Shown here: positions 23,949 through 35,125 of the stretch, piece by piece
Layout: each line of letters starts with the position of its first letter
Numbering within the stretch: position 1 is the stretch's first letter
Assembly (NCBI GenBank): GCA_033961575.1
Contig: CM066737.1
Span: 66,112,771-66,176,770 of the forward strand
Reading direction: 5' to 3'
DNA: 64,000 bases
Source of the DNA: Aselliscus stoliczkanus
Taxonomy: Eukaryota; Chordata; Mammalia; Chiroptera; Hipposideridae
Notes under the pieces: generated by a model
The model's input: only the letters and a program-made list of their open reading frames with translations
What the model was told of the DNA's origin: nothing
Database searches by the model: none
Program-made: the position numbers and the translations under genes

Positions 23949-24947
23949 TTTCCACCCTTTCACTTTGAGTCTATATTTGTCCTTGTAGCTGAGATGTGTC
24001 TCTTAGAAGCAGCATATGGTTTGGGTTTAGTTTTTTGATCCAGTCTGCTACTCTGTGCCTTTTTATTGGTGAGTTCAGTCCATTTACATTTACAGTGATT
24101 GTTGATATATGAGAATTTCCTATCATTTTTATCTTAGTTTTCTGGTAGGACAGTGTCTCTGTTGTTTCTTTACCATTTTGTTGCTGTCTATTATTTCAGT
24201 GTGGTGGTATTCTATGATTTTTCCCTCTGGTTCTTCTTTTTTTATGTTATATATTTCAGTTCTGGATTTTTTTGAGTGATTACCATTAAGTTTATGTAAA
24301 AGAAACTTTCACATTTAGACTATTCCATTTTCTTCAGCATGCTTCCTTTCTTTCTTCCCTTTTGCCTGTTCAGACCTTTACTCTCTCCCCTTTTATGTTT
24401 TTGTTTTCACAAATTATCCCTATTTATGCTGTGAGATGATTTATGTGCTGCAGTTCATTGCAGCTTTCTTTATGGTGGCCAAGACATGGAAACAACTAAT
24501 GTGTCCTTCCATAGAAAATTGGATAAAGAAGATGTGGTACATATACACAATGGAACACTATTCTGCCATAAGAAAAAATGAAATAGTGCCATTTTGACAA
24601 CATGGATGGATCTTGAGATTATTATACTAAGCGAAATAAGGCAGACAGAAAAAGTCGAGAACCATATGATCTCACTGATATGTGGTATATAAAACTGAGA
24701 GCAACAAATGAAGAAGCAAAAACTCATAGACACAGACAATAGTCTAGTGGTTACCAGAGGGTAAGGAGGGAGGGAGGTGGTAGATGAGGATAAACAGGGT
24801 CAAATATATGGCAATGGAAGGAAAACTGACTCTGGGTGGTGAGCACACAATGTGATTTATAGATGATGTATTACAGACTTTTATACTTGAAACCTATGTA
24901 ACTTTACTAACAGTTGTCACCTCAATAAACTTTAATTTAAAAAAAAT
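23949..24947 (+). mobile_element. 5'-inverted (twin-primed) L1
   Basis: The left arm (23949 to about 24440) is antisense L1 from the start of ORF2 and its upstream region (..agctgagatgtgtctcttag.. and ..tccatttacatttacagtg..). The right arm (about 24445-24947) is the sense ORF2 end (..agacatggaaacaac.., ..gagattattatactaagcg..) plus 3' UTR, ending caataaactttaatttaaa. The duplication aaaatYattcta at 23937-23948 and 24948-24959 (one mismatch) shows it is one event. The two arms come from regions thousands of bases apart in the parent, so the inversion came with a large internal loss. Confidence 0.8.
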
Positions 24948-25335
24948 AAAATTATTCTAAATTAAATATGTATTTAATAATTAAATACAGTATTTTAAAT
25001 ATCCTTAATTTAAAAAAATGCACTAGTATCTGCAGCATGGTTTTAATAAACATTTCAACAGATGAATATAATTTGTTTACTGAGTCTCACCAATGAAAAA
25101 CATCTGCTCCATTTTATTTCTTCCCAAATAAAATGTTTTCTTTTATGTAAACATATATAATGAAGTAGAGGTTAATAATTACCTGACCAATTTGAGATAT
25201 AGAAAGATAATTTGTGTAATTTGAGAACCCTAACAAACTGTAAAATGTTTAATGGATTTCATTGACAGCAAAGCCTGGATACTACAATAGATCAGAGTTA
25301 ATCAAGAGTATTATTTTTGTAGGGTTTTGTTTGAT

Positions 25336-25374
25336 TGTGTGTGTGTGTGTCTGTGTGTGTTTGTGTGTGTGTGT
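25336..25374. repeat. (GT)n microsatellite
   Basis: An interrupted GT run with ct and tt interruptions. Confidence 0.9.
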
Positions 25375-25381
25375 CTAGAAT

Positions 25382-25685
25382 AGTGCTGCCTAATAGAAAT
25401 ATCATGCAAGCAAAATATATAATTTTATATTTATTAACCACATTAAAAAGTACAAAGGGAAGATTATTTTAATAATATATAATAACCCAATGTCTCCAAG
25501 ATCCTATTTCAATATTAATCAAATGAAACCATTAATGAGATATTTTGTCCTTTTTTTCCTACTGAGTTTTTAAAATGTGTCTATGTTACACGTTCAGCAC
25601 ATATCAATTCAGGTGAATCACATTTCATGTGTGCCATAACTCCATGTGGATAGTGGTTATTATATTTATAACATAGGTCTAGAAT
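25382..25685 (+). repeat. Nonautonomous hAT-type DNA transposon relic
   Basis: This is the same family as 15140-15475: tgctgcctaatagaaatatc at the left, ttaatgagatattttgtcc in the middle, ctccatgtggatagtgg at the right. Confidence 0.6.
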
Positions 25686-26524
25686 TGTTCATGTTTATTC
25701 TCTTAAAAGTCCAAAGGCTGTTGATATTAGCCAAGAGTACAGTGAACCTTTTTATTGTATAGAATTTTCCTCAATATAATGTCAATCTTTGGCATTCCTT
25801 ATTTCAAAGATACATTCCTGTTATTTTTCTTCTTGACACATATTTATTTCTGTAGTTTAAATTCTATGTGCTGAGTCTTTTTTTTAAATCTTAATTTTAC
25901 TATCTTGTTCTATTACTCCTTTATTTATTGACAATTTATTGAGAAGAAAAACGGTGACTGCCTAATTCTACTTTCTTTGATATTTTCTCCCCTCTACAGT
26001 AATTCTTTTCATTATCATTTTCTTCTGGATTCTTTAAACCTTTTGCACTAGCTCAGATCAGCTTTCCTGAGGTACCTATGGTGTTCTCTCCTTTGGTGCA
26101 TACACATTCACTTAATAGGCACTTGAAATTGAATATTTTAAAAGTCCACATCCCTAGCTTCATGTATTTGGACTTTATTCAGATTGTTCTAAGAAACAGT
26201 TTTTGTGCATTGCTAGTACAGCAGCCAAAGTAAAAAATACAATTTCATCTTCTTACAAACTGAAAGCATTTCCAAAAGTCTATTTGGATAAAAATAGTTT
26301 ATAATTAATATCAATGGGCTATTAGGACATATTTCATAGACTTTATTAATATTAAACTGAGACTAATGAAACACATGTCATGGGGTTGTATTTAGAAGAT
26401 GACAGATGGAAAAACACACAGTATATTCTGTGACCTAATAACTTCCCTGTATGTATTTGCCTCCCTCTCTTGACCCATCCTGTATCATTATTTTAATGAA
26501 ATAGGCTTGTCAGCAGAAAGTAGT
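25686..26524. other. Unassigned DNA
   Basis: AT-rich; no gene or named repeat. Confidence 0.35.
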
Positions 26525-26745
26525 AGTTGAAATTGTGAATTCTCGCGTCAGGCAGTCTTGGATTCTTAGCTCTGCTATTCACTAGCTATATGACGTTGAG
26601 CAGGTTTCTTTACTTATTATTAGATTTTTTTGAATGTAAGTTAGGAATGATAAATATAACTTATTTCAATGGTTATCAGGGGATTAAATGAAGTATTTTA
26701 TGCTTTCACATAATCAGCACTCAATAAAATTATTTATTATTGCTT
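26525..26745 (+). repeat. MIR SINE, sense
   Basis: The MIR 5' half (aggcagtcttggattcttag, ctattcactagctatatgac) is followed by the 3' part (taatcagcactcaataaaat). Confidence 0.8.
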
Positions 26746-26959
26746 TTATTGTAACTAATAACCATAGTACTTCAGGATAAATTCTTTTTATTGGAATATA
26801 TCTGCACATGTCTGGGATTACTAGTACAACTTGAAAAGTCGTTTTACTTGAAAAAGCATCTAAACTGTGTGGTAAGTAAAACCAATACCTTCATCACTTT
26901 GTATTAGTACAAAAGACATTTTAAACATCAATGAACCAAATATTTGGCTCTAAAGACTA

Positions 26960-26990
<31 letters not shown>

Positions 26991-27360
26991 CATTAAAATG
27001 AACCAACAAAAGTAGGAAACAGTATTTAAAATGAAAAATAATTAGAAGCACTCATATAGAACTGTTAAATAAAACCAAAACTAGTAGTTGTTTCAGTGAA
27101 AATAAATTCACCCATTATAGGTCTAACCAATAAAAAAAATGAATATAACACACATTTGAGCAAAATTAGAAATAAGAAAGGGGATATGGAGAAGAATTTA
27201 AAAACTCAGAGACTATTATGTAAAATTTTATATGAAGAAATTTGCAAATCTAGACGAAGTGAAATTATAAAAAAATAAATTGTATAAGTTAAAAAAATCC
27301 ACTCAGTAAGAGGTAAAGTATAAAACCCCAATAGACCAAAAACAAATAAACATAATTATA
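26746..27360. other. Unassigned A-rich DNA
   Basis: It includes an A-rich stretch of caaaa units at 26961-26993. No gene is recognised. Confidence 0.4.
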
Positions 27361-27374
27361 AAAATTATACCACC

Positions 27375-27468
27375 CAATGTGATATATAGATGATGTATTA
27401 CAGAATTGTACACCTGAAACCTATGTAACTTTACTAACAATTGTCACCCCAATAAACTTTAGTTAAAA
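27375..27468 (+). mobile_element. Very short (94-bp) L1 3' end
   Basis: It contains only the last bases of an L1 3' UTR (..gtacacctgaaacctatg.., ..caccccaataaactttag) plus the tail. The duplication aaaattataccacc is perfect at 27361-27374 and 27469-27482. It is a clean example of extreme 5' truncation. Confidence 0.9.
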
Positions 27469-27899
27469 AAAATTATACCACCTAAAAGACAATAGAACCA
27501 ATGAGTTTGCAGTTGATTTCTATTAAACTTTCAAAGAACAGAAAATTCCTGCTGTATTAACTATTCCAGAGCACAAAAACAGATTTAGAAGTTCCCAGTT
27601 CGTATCACCAGTCTTGGATTCTTAGCTCTGCCAAAAAAACAGATCAAAACAAACTCAGGGCCACTTGTCCTTGAATGCAGATGACAAAACTTGATGTATT
27701 TTCCTGTTTTATTGAGAAATAATTGACATGCTTCATTTTTTGAGTTTAAGATGTATAGCATGATGATTTCATTTACATACTGTGAAATGATTACCACAAT
27801 AGGTTTAGTTAACATCCACCATCTCATATAGGTACACTACAAAATATTCTCCTTGTGATGAGAACTTTTAGGATCTACTCTCTTAAAAACTTCCTTATA

Positions 27900-28020
27900 G
27901 GGCCAGCCGAGTGGCGCGGTGGTTAAGCGCTGGCTTGGGAAGCCAGCGGCCCCTGTTCGGTCCCATATATGAGGGCCAGTGACACTGCCCTCAAAAAACA
28001 AACAAACAAACAAACAAACA
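27900..28020 (+). mobile_element. Short bat tRNA-derived SINE, sense
   Basis: The tRNA-like head gggccagccgagtggcgcgg precedes an anticodon-arm hairpin (ctggc-ttgggaa-gccag), a B box-like region, gccagtgacactgccctc and a (CAAA)n tail. The duplication is aaaacttYcttata at 27886-27899 and 28022-28035 (one mismatch). Confidence 0.9.
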
Positions 28021-28187
28021 AAAAACTTTCTTATATATCATACAGCAGTGTTAACTATTGTCATCATGTTGTACATTACAAACCTAGTAATTATTTATCT
28101 GTTGACCACCTTCCTCCAATTTCCCCCAGCCCCCACCTCTGATAACCACAAAGCTGATCTGTTTCTATGCATTTGATGGGGTATTTA

Positions 28188-28603
28188 TTTACTTTAAAAG
28201 ATTTTATTGGAGAATTGGGGAAGGGGAACAGTGTTGGGGAATTGGGGAAGGGGAACAGCCAAGTTGTTGTCCTTCAATCTTAATTGTGGAGGTTGCAGCT
28301 AGCTCAGCTCCAAGTCCAGTTGCCATCCGGCCACCTGATGGCAGCTTCTGGACGCTCAGCTCAAGGTGTCATGTTCAATCTTAATTGCAGGTGGGCATAG
28401 CCCATCATCCCATGCAGGAGTCAAACCAGCAACCTTGTTGTTAGGAGCAGATGCTCTCACTAGCTGAGCCATCCTGCCACCTATTGGTAGCTGAGCAGCA
28501 GCTCAGCTCGGGTGCAGCTCACTGGGCCATGTGGGAATCAAACCAGCGACTCTGTTGCTCAGAGCTCGCGCTCTTAACCAACTGAGCCACTCAGCTAGCT
28601 CCC
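28188..28603 (-). mobile_element. Dimeric long bat SINE (Ves-like), antisense
   Basis: On the minus strand it has two tRNA-like heads in series: gagtggctcagttggttaag with gctggtttgattcccac, then ggatggctcagctagtgaga with gctggtttgactcctgc. A tail with two ttccccttccccaattc repeats and aataaaatctttt follows. The target site tgatgggg(t)tatt flanks it at 28174-28187 and 28604-28616 with a small difference. Two heads in one unit are best explained by a dimeric or composite SINE. Confidence 0.8.
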
Positions 28604-28857
28604 TGATGGGGTTATTTTTATTAGATTCCACATATAAGTGAGGTCATACAGTATTTGTCTTTCTCTGTTTGACTTATTTCATGACAAAACTGATTTTTGA
28701 AAAGGAGAATGCAATATTGCAAAATATTAATTTTTTCCCATTTGATTCAAAAATTTAAATGCAATGAAAATGAGTATCTAGTGGGATTGTTTTCAGAACT
28801 TTATAAATTAATTCTAAAATTTACCTTAAAGAAAAGAATATGTGAGATTAGCTATTT

Positions 28858-28966
28858 TTTTTTTTTTTGAGAGCAGTGTCACTGGCACTCATATGTGAGA
28901 CCAGAACTGGGGCCGCTGGTTTCCCAAGCCAGCGCTTAACCAATGCGCCGCTCAGCTGGCGCTCTA
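28858..28966 (-). mobile_element. Short bat tRNA-derived SINE, antisense
   Basis: From the T-run it reads gagagcagtgtcactggcac, then ..cccaagccagcgcttaacc.. and ends at ctcagctggcgc: a complete short SINE on the minus strand. The flanking ctatttt copies are too short to be sure of the target duplication. Confidence 0.85.
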
Positions 28967-30633
28967 TTTTAAAAATTAGTTAGATTAATGAAGACATGTG
29001 GCTTGTTCTTACCATTATCTAAACATAATGTAAATACAATCGTCAAAGTGATCTGGTACTGGAAGAGGAATAAACAGATAAATCAATAGATCAAAAGAGA
29101 AAGACAAGAATCAGTGTTAGTTCTCATAACATACTATAAAAGCATTTCAAATTAGCAAGGAAAGCATGGATTATTCAATATATATTGTAAAGATAATTAG
29201 CTAATTGGAAAGAAATCAGTTAACCACCCCCACTTCTCTCTGAAGTAAGAATACATTTCAGAAAAGTATTTTAATATATAAACAAAAACTATAAATGGCA
29301 AATATAGGGGAATGATTTAATATTGGACTCAAGAAGACCTTTCTAAGCACAGAGCAAAATTCAGAACCTTTTAAGGAAAAGAGCAAACATTTGAGGATAT
29401 AAAATTATATTGCTTTCTGAGGCAAAATATAGTATATGCAGAGTAAAAAAAAAAAACCGGCAAATTAGAAATATAATTTCCACATGTAGGCCAGACAAAA
29501 TGTTAATATACTTGCTATATAAAGATATATCAAATAACTGTTTCCTTGTAAGCTCAAGTTCTCTGGTGGTTAGAGAGTTTTCGGGTTATGTCATTAGACT
29601 GCATCCTAAACTGATAGAGAATGTGTTAAGCCTGAGAAAACTCCGTAATTATGCCCTGGCCTTTTTCCTTTTCCTCTAACATAAAAGCATGCTGTACCAT
29701 GGGCTTTATGCTTTATTCCTTTATTTCATTTACTGTTACTTTATGTCCTTAGTTTTGCAGAGTCAACATTAAAAGGTGTTTTCACCTATTAAAACAAGCC
29801 AAAAAGCCCACAGCTGCAAATTTAGCTTCAGTGCTACCAAAGAGTAACAGACTGCATTATTCTGAGTGTAAGGCTTTTAAGTCAAATGTATGTTTAAGAC
29901 TAGTTATTAGCATATTTTCAAACTTTTTCATAATAGCAACTCTTTGTTAGAACAGTCACAGGAAGGATTTTAATCAGACAATATGATTTATTTTTCTTCA
30001 GAACACCTTTACAAAGTAATTCAGCATTGAAAATGAACTATCCTGAGATCCTGCATCCCATCCTCTCAGAACCTGCATCTTTCCATGTTTACCAATGGAA
30101 AAATACGTTAATCCCAATGTGAGGAAATTTCAGGCATTTCCCTCTCCTCTTATCTATGAAAGTTTTTCAATGTTAATCTTTTAAAAACTCCTTCCATTCT
30201 CCATATTTACTATCTGTCACCCAAGAGTGATTTCATAATTAGAATTTAAGTTCCTAGAAGAAAATAATAGCTGGTGGGAAAGCTATCTTTGGACAGATGA
30301 CAACACCTATTTATATACAGTGTGTAGTGCACCTACCATAAATAGGTCCTTGCTTTGGATTAACAACTGTCTACAACTTTATATCCAGTTTATAAACAAA
30401 GCTTTCCAAAATAATTACATTCATTTATATTTGCAAATAAAAAAGCCAGATGTTATCTCTTTAAACTGATAGATGCCACAGAATGTGCTAATCTACAAAG
30501 GTTCCTTTTTATACAAGACACACTGCATTATATTTAGAGATTTGACACATGAAGCTTTCTCCTGAAGGCACAGATAGGCTCAGGGCATTCACTTTGCCTT
30601 AGAGGCTCAAGATTCTAGTTTAGAGACCATATG
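28967..30633. other. Unassigned DNA
   Basis: AT-rich with no gene recognised. The plus-strand open frame 29410-29679 shows no family motif. The part next to 30633 could include 3' flank of the GDF9-like fragment, which I cannot verify. Confidence 0.35.
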
Positions 30634-30837
30634 TTAACAACAAGTGAACTTAGTGGCCATCATATCTTCATATTCTTTATAAGCGATGGAGCCATTGGGC
30701 TCAATGGTCAGCACACTCAAAGGGCTGTATCTGGCAGGCACACATGATGGCCTCTTTACTGAGGAGTCCAGCTTCTTCTCATAGATGATGTTCTGCACCA
30801 TGGTGTGAACTGGAGAGCCATACCAATGGCCATCATT
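30634..30837 (-). pseudogene. GDF9: GDF9-like C-terminal fragment (retrocopy or duplicate)
   Basis: The minus-strand frame, ending at TAA (30634-30636), encodes [20 protein letters not shown].. and then [38 protein letters not shown] recognise this as the C-terminus of growth differentiation factor 9, an oocyte-secreted TGF-beta family ligand, from the [18 protein letters not shown] and [16 protein letters not shown] motifs recalled for the mammalian protein. It covers only about 65 residues of the cystine-knot domain and has no stop inside. Differences from the recalled protein: an extra Lys (YEKKLDSS), a Cys-to-Phe change (KFTC instead of KCTC) and a terminal Cys where Arg is expected. The Phe replaces a cystine-knot residue, so the fold would be damaged. 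Nothing upstream continues the match. It is not the functional gene, and I see no poly-A or target duplication to prove retroposition. Confidence 0.75.
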
Positions 30838-31258
30838 AGTTAGGAAGGGAAAATCTAATCATGAAAGGAGTCATTAAGGGACAGAATTCTAAGAAACTGA
30901 GACTAGAGTGATAAAATAATTAATAGTCCCAATGAATAAAACCTGTAAGCTTAGGCTAGTTCACTAATTTGGCATTTAGAACAAAAAATGCAGCATCAAT
31001 TCCTCAAGTTTAGAGATGTAATTTGCCTTACTGCCAGTCTCATCCTATACAGGCATACAAATATGTTAATATTATATTTAGAAATTGATGTTTCTAATGG
31101 AGGTTTAAATATATTCAAATGCAATTTACTAAATGATTCACTGGTAATAAAGAGCTTACAAAATAGGCTATTTGTTTAAAATAAATTTCCTATATGTGTA
31201 CTTTCTAAATTTATAATAGAGCAGAATACAGAATAAACTATGTCTATTTGTAGATTTA
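30838..31258. other. Unassigned DNA
   Basis: No match to GDF9 continues here. No gene or repeat is named. Confidence 0.35.
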
Positions 31259-33137
31259 TAAAACTATTCTGAAAAATTCAAGAGAAGGGAAAGCTCCCAA
31301 TCTCATTTTATGAGGCCACCAGTACCCTGATTCCAAAACCAGACAAAGACATTATAAAAAAGAAAGTTATAGGCCAATATCCCTGATGAATATAGATGCA
31401 AAAGTCCTCCACAAAATATTAGCAAACTGAATACAGCAATACTTTAAAAAGATCATACAACATGATCAAGTGGGATTTATTCCTGGAATGCCAGGTTGGT
31501 TCAATATTCACAAATCAATTAATATGATACACCACATAAACAAAATGAAAGATAAAAACCATATGGTCATATCAATAGGTGCAGAAAAAGCATTCGACAA
31601 AATACAGCATCCATTTATGATAAAAACTCTCAGCAAAGTGGGAACAGAGAGTACATATCTCAACATAATGAAGGCCATATACCACAAACCCACAGTTAAC
31701 ATCATACCCAATGGTGAAAAGCTAAAAGCATTTTTCTTAAGATCCACAATTGACCAGGATGCCCACTTTCATCACTTATATTCAACATAGTATTGGAAAT
31801 CCTAGCCACAACAATCAGATGGGAAAGAAATAAAAGGCATCAAAATTGGAAAGGAAGAAATAAAGCGGTCATTATTTGCAGATGGTATGATACTATATAA
31901 AGAGAACCCTAAAGATTCCACCAAAATATGTATTAGAACTGATAAATGAATTCAGTATATAGCAGGATACAAAATCAATATTCAGAAATTGGTACATTTT
32001 TATACACCAATAATGAACTGTCAGAATGAGATAGTAAGAAAACAATTCCAGACTGCTTTCTGTCACCATACACCAAAATTAACTAAAAATGGGTCAAAGA
32101 CCTAAACATAAGACCTGGAACAGTAAGTTGCACAGATGAAAACATACATACCAAACTTATGAACCTTGGTCTTAGAGAGGATTTTATCCACTTGACTTCA
32201 ATTACAAGGGAAGTAAAAGTAAAAATGAATGGGACTATATCAAATGAAAAAGCTTCTGCACAGCAAAAGAAGCCATCAACAAAACAAAGAGGCAACCAAC
32301 TGAACGGAGAAGATATTTGCAAACAACACCTCTCCTAAGGGGCTAATATCCAAAATATAAGAATTCTACAGCTCAACAACAAACAAACAAACGATCCGAT
32401 TTAAAAATGAGCAGAGGACCTGAAAAGGCACCTCTCCCAAAAAAACATACAAACGGCCAACAAACATATGAAAAGATTCGCAATTTCACTATTAGGGAAA
32501 TGCAAATAAAAACCACAATGGGATACCACCCTAGAGCTGTTAGAATGGCTATTATCAACCAGACATGTGATAACAAGTGTTGGAGAGGCTGTGGATGAAA
32601 GGGACCCTCATACATTGCTGGTGGGAATGTAAATTGGTACAGCTACTATGGAAAACTGTGGAGTTTTCTCAAAAAAGTAAGACTAGAACTCCCATATGAC
32701 CCAGCAATCCCCTTTCTGAGTATCTACCCCCCCAAAAAATCTGAAAACATTCAAAAAGATATATGTATCCCTATGTTCACTGCAGCATTATTTACCTTGG
32801 GCAAGACATGGAAACAACCAAAGTGTCCTTCAATAGATGATTGGATAAAGATGTGGTACATATATACAATGGAATATTACTCTGCTATAAGAAAAGATAA
32901 AATACTGCCATTTGCAAGAACATGGATGGGTCCTGAGATTATCATGCTAAGCGAAATAAGTCAGGCAGAAAAAGTTGAGAACCATATGACTTCAATCATA
33001 TGTGGGATATAAAACTAAAAGCAAAAAGTGAGCATGACAAAGAAACAAAAACATATAGACACAGACAACAGTTCAGTGGTTACCAGAGGGTAAGGGGGTA
33101 AGGGGAGTGGTAGAAGAGGGTAAAGGAGGTCAAACAA
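31259..33137 (+). mobile_element. Old L1, 5'-truncated and internally deleted
   Basis: It starts in the ORF2 reverse transcriptase (GKLPISFYEA-like) and shows [17 protein letters not shown] and [15 protein letters not shown] with AEKAFD intact. Near 32044 it jumps from the end of the RT domain to the region before the C-terminal domain; about 0.55 kb is missing relative to the copy at 15.8 kb. It then carries CWRGCG at 32578-32598 and [12 protein letters not shown]. Stops and indels are frequent. Confidence 0.85.
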
Positions 33138-33219
33138 TTTATGATTTTTTACAATTTTTTCTTCTGTTGATTATGCTATTTTTTCAGATGACCAATTATT
33201 TTATTGAAACTAGTGACTA

Positions 33220-33440
33220 AAATTCGATTGTGGTTTTTGTGTTTTATCTAAGATGTCATTTTGTAATTCAAGGTCACAAAGATTTACACCTACATTTTCT
33301 CCTAACAGTTTTGTAGTCTTAACTCTTACCTTTACGCTTATGATCCATTTTAAGCTAACATTTTTGTATGGTATAAGGAAGTGGTCCAATTTTATTCTTT
33401 TGCATGTGGCTATACAGTGTTCCTGTTTGCTCATTTTTTA
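33220..33440 (-). repeat. Old antisense L1 ORF2 fragment
   Basis: The plus strand reads ..tatgatccattttaagctaa.. and ..ttattcttttgcatgtggc.., the antisense of the L1 stretch preceding the C-terminal domain. Minus-strand translation gives CKRIKLDHFLIPY and SLKWIISVKVR, matching [22 protein letters not shown] of the younger L1. Confidence 0.75.
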
Positions 33441-34122
33441 AGTGTTGCTGTTATATCCAAGAGAGTTCAGTGAGGTATTTTTTTAAAACTTTAATGAAGT
33501 GTTCTACTTGAATGTAGAAGTGCTGTCAGATGCAAAGCTGGCCTCAAACTCAATTCTTTCCTGCCATCCTTCAGTAAGAGACTGATAAAAAGATTTCAAG
33601 CTATGGCCAAAATTTGTATGGTGGGGTAAAGGATAGAAGTAAAAATAGATGAGCATAGCCACAGAAGCTTGGAAGTGTTGACTTAAATATACAATCCCCA
33701 CATTCTTTAATTCAGCCTTCACTATAATTAAAAAATTTAAGCCAAACTTACAATTTTAATAACAGAAGTCATTGCAAAATCTAGAAAGGTAGAATACAAT
33801 GAAATGAGCTATCTATTGGATTTGAAAACATTTATCAGTCCGCTTTTTAAAGATGCAAAAAATAAAAACATAAGCCAGTTTGGGAGTGAAAGTCTTCTCT
33901 TATTGTATTGATAGATATTGTTTATTTCATAAAATTGATTACTCTACTTAATAAAGAATCTCTCTGGAGTCTAACTCAATTTTTGCCAGACAAATGCATG
34001 TTAACTGATATTTCATTGTAACGTTCTTTGCATGCCCCCTATACTATTAGTTCATTTGAATCTTATTACATATATGTTGCCTATTTATGTTACCTCTTTT
34101 GAGAATTTCTTATCTATTGATA
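33441..34122. other. Unassigned DNA
   Basis: A 72-codon minus-strand frame (33504-33722) has no recognisable motif. No repeat is named. Confidence 0.35.
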
Positions 34123-34135
34123 CAGGAAGCTTCTT

Positions 34136-34246
34136 TTTTGTTTGTTTGTTTTTGAGGGCAGTGTCACTGGCCCTCATATGTGGGACCGAACCTGGGCCGC
34201 TGGCTTCCCAAGCCAGCGCTTAACCACCACGCCACTCAGCCAGCCC
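34136..34246 (-). mobile_element. Short bat tRNA-derived SINE, antisense
   Basis: From a T/G-rich tail complement it reads gagggcagtgtcactggccc, ..tcccaagccagcgcttaacc.. and ends cactcagccagcccc. The duplication caggaRgcttctt is at 34123-34135 and 34247-34259 (one mismatch). Confidence 0.9.
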
Positions 34247-34378
34247 CAGGAGGCTTCTTAATAACTTACCATCAGTACGGAAGGTTACAAAACATTCTAC
34301 CAGAATCTATTGTAGTGTATCTTCACTTTTTATTAGTCCTTGAAGTCAGTGCCAAGGATTCTTTCTTTTTTGATGGTT

Positions 34379-34393
34379 TCATGGGTGTTATTT
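34379..34393 (+). repeat. Left target-site duplication of antisense L1
   Basis: tcatgggtgttattt matches 37630-37644 (tcatgggtattattt) with one change. Confidence 0.85.
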
Positions 34394-35125
34394 ATTTTCT
34401 TTTCCATTTTTTTTATTAGTTTCAGGTGTACAACACAATGCAATAGTTATACTCCTTACTCCTCAAAGTGACAATTCCCCTCCCCCAGTTCATCACCCCA
34501 CTCCCCCCCATATCATACATATCTATTACAATTCCTTTGACTCCCTTCCAGAGTATACTCCACATCCCGTGACTATCTATATATTCAGTTACAGTTGGCA
34601 TACAACATTATACAACATCAGCTTCAGGTGTACAGTGCAGTGATCAAGCCTCTACTCCATCCATGAAGTGGTCTCCCTAACAAGACATGTGACTATCTGA
34701 CATGCCACAAAATTTTTACGACATTATTTTATTTCCTGAACTGTGTTTCATATCCCTGTGGCAATATTGTAGTTCTCTATTTATGCTGTCTAATCCCTCC
34801 CCCTTCTCCTTTATCCCCACACCCCTCCCAACTAGCAAACCTCAGTTTTTCCTCTATATCTATGAGTCTGTTTACTAGGCTCATTCATTCAGTTTTTCAC
34901 ATTCCACATATAAGTGAGAGCATATGGTATTTGTCTTTCTCCGACTGACTTATTTCACTTAACATAACAGTCTCTTCACAATATTATCAATTACATTCCC
35001 AGAACTTCCCCCATATCACTGCGGCAACATTGTAGTCACCCACTTATGCTGTCCAAAACTTTCCCCCTGTCCCTAATCTCCACTCCCTCCCAGCCAGAAA
35101 CCATCAGTTTTTCCTTTATATCTGC

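Larger units (their letters stand above)
27690..28690 (-). mobile_element. Old antisense L1 interrupted by two SINEs
   Basis: Outside the SINEs the sequence is antisense L1 3' region (..ttttattgagaaataattg.., ..tagttaacatccaccatctc.., ..agattccacatataagtgagg..). The L1 reads through the SINE at 27900-28020 and resumes after 28604. Nested order: L1 first, then both SINEs. Confidence 0.75.

Noticed and set aside
27996..28020. CRISPR-like or satellite repeat at (CAAA)n
   Set aside because: It is the simple tail of a SINE; no spacer-repeat organisation exists anywhere in the window.
30634..30837. A functional GDF9 exon
   Set aside because: Only the last part of the mature domain is present, a knot cysteine is changed, and no upstream coding sequence follows.
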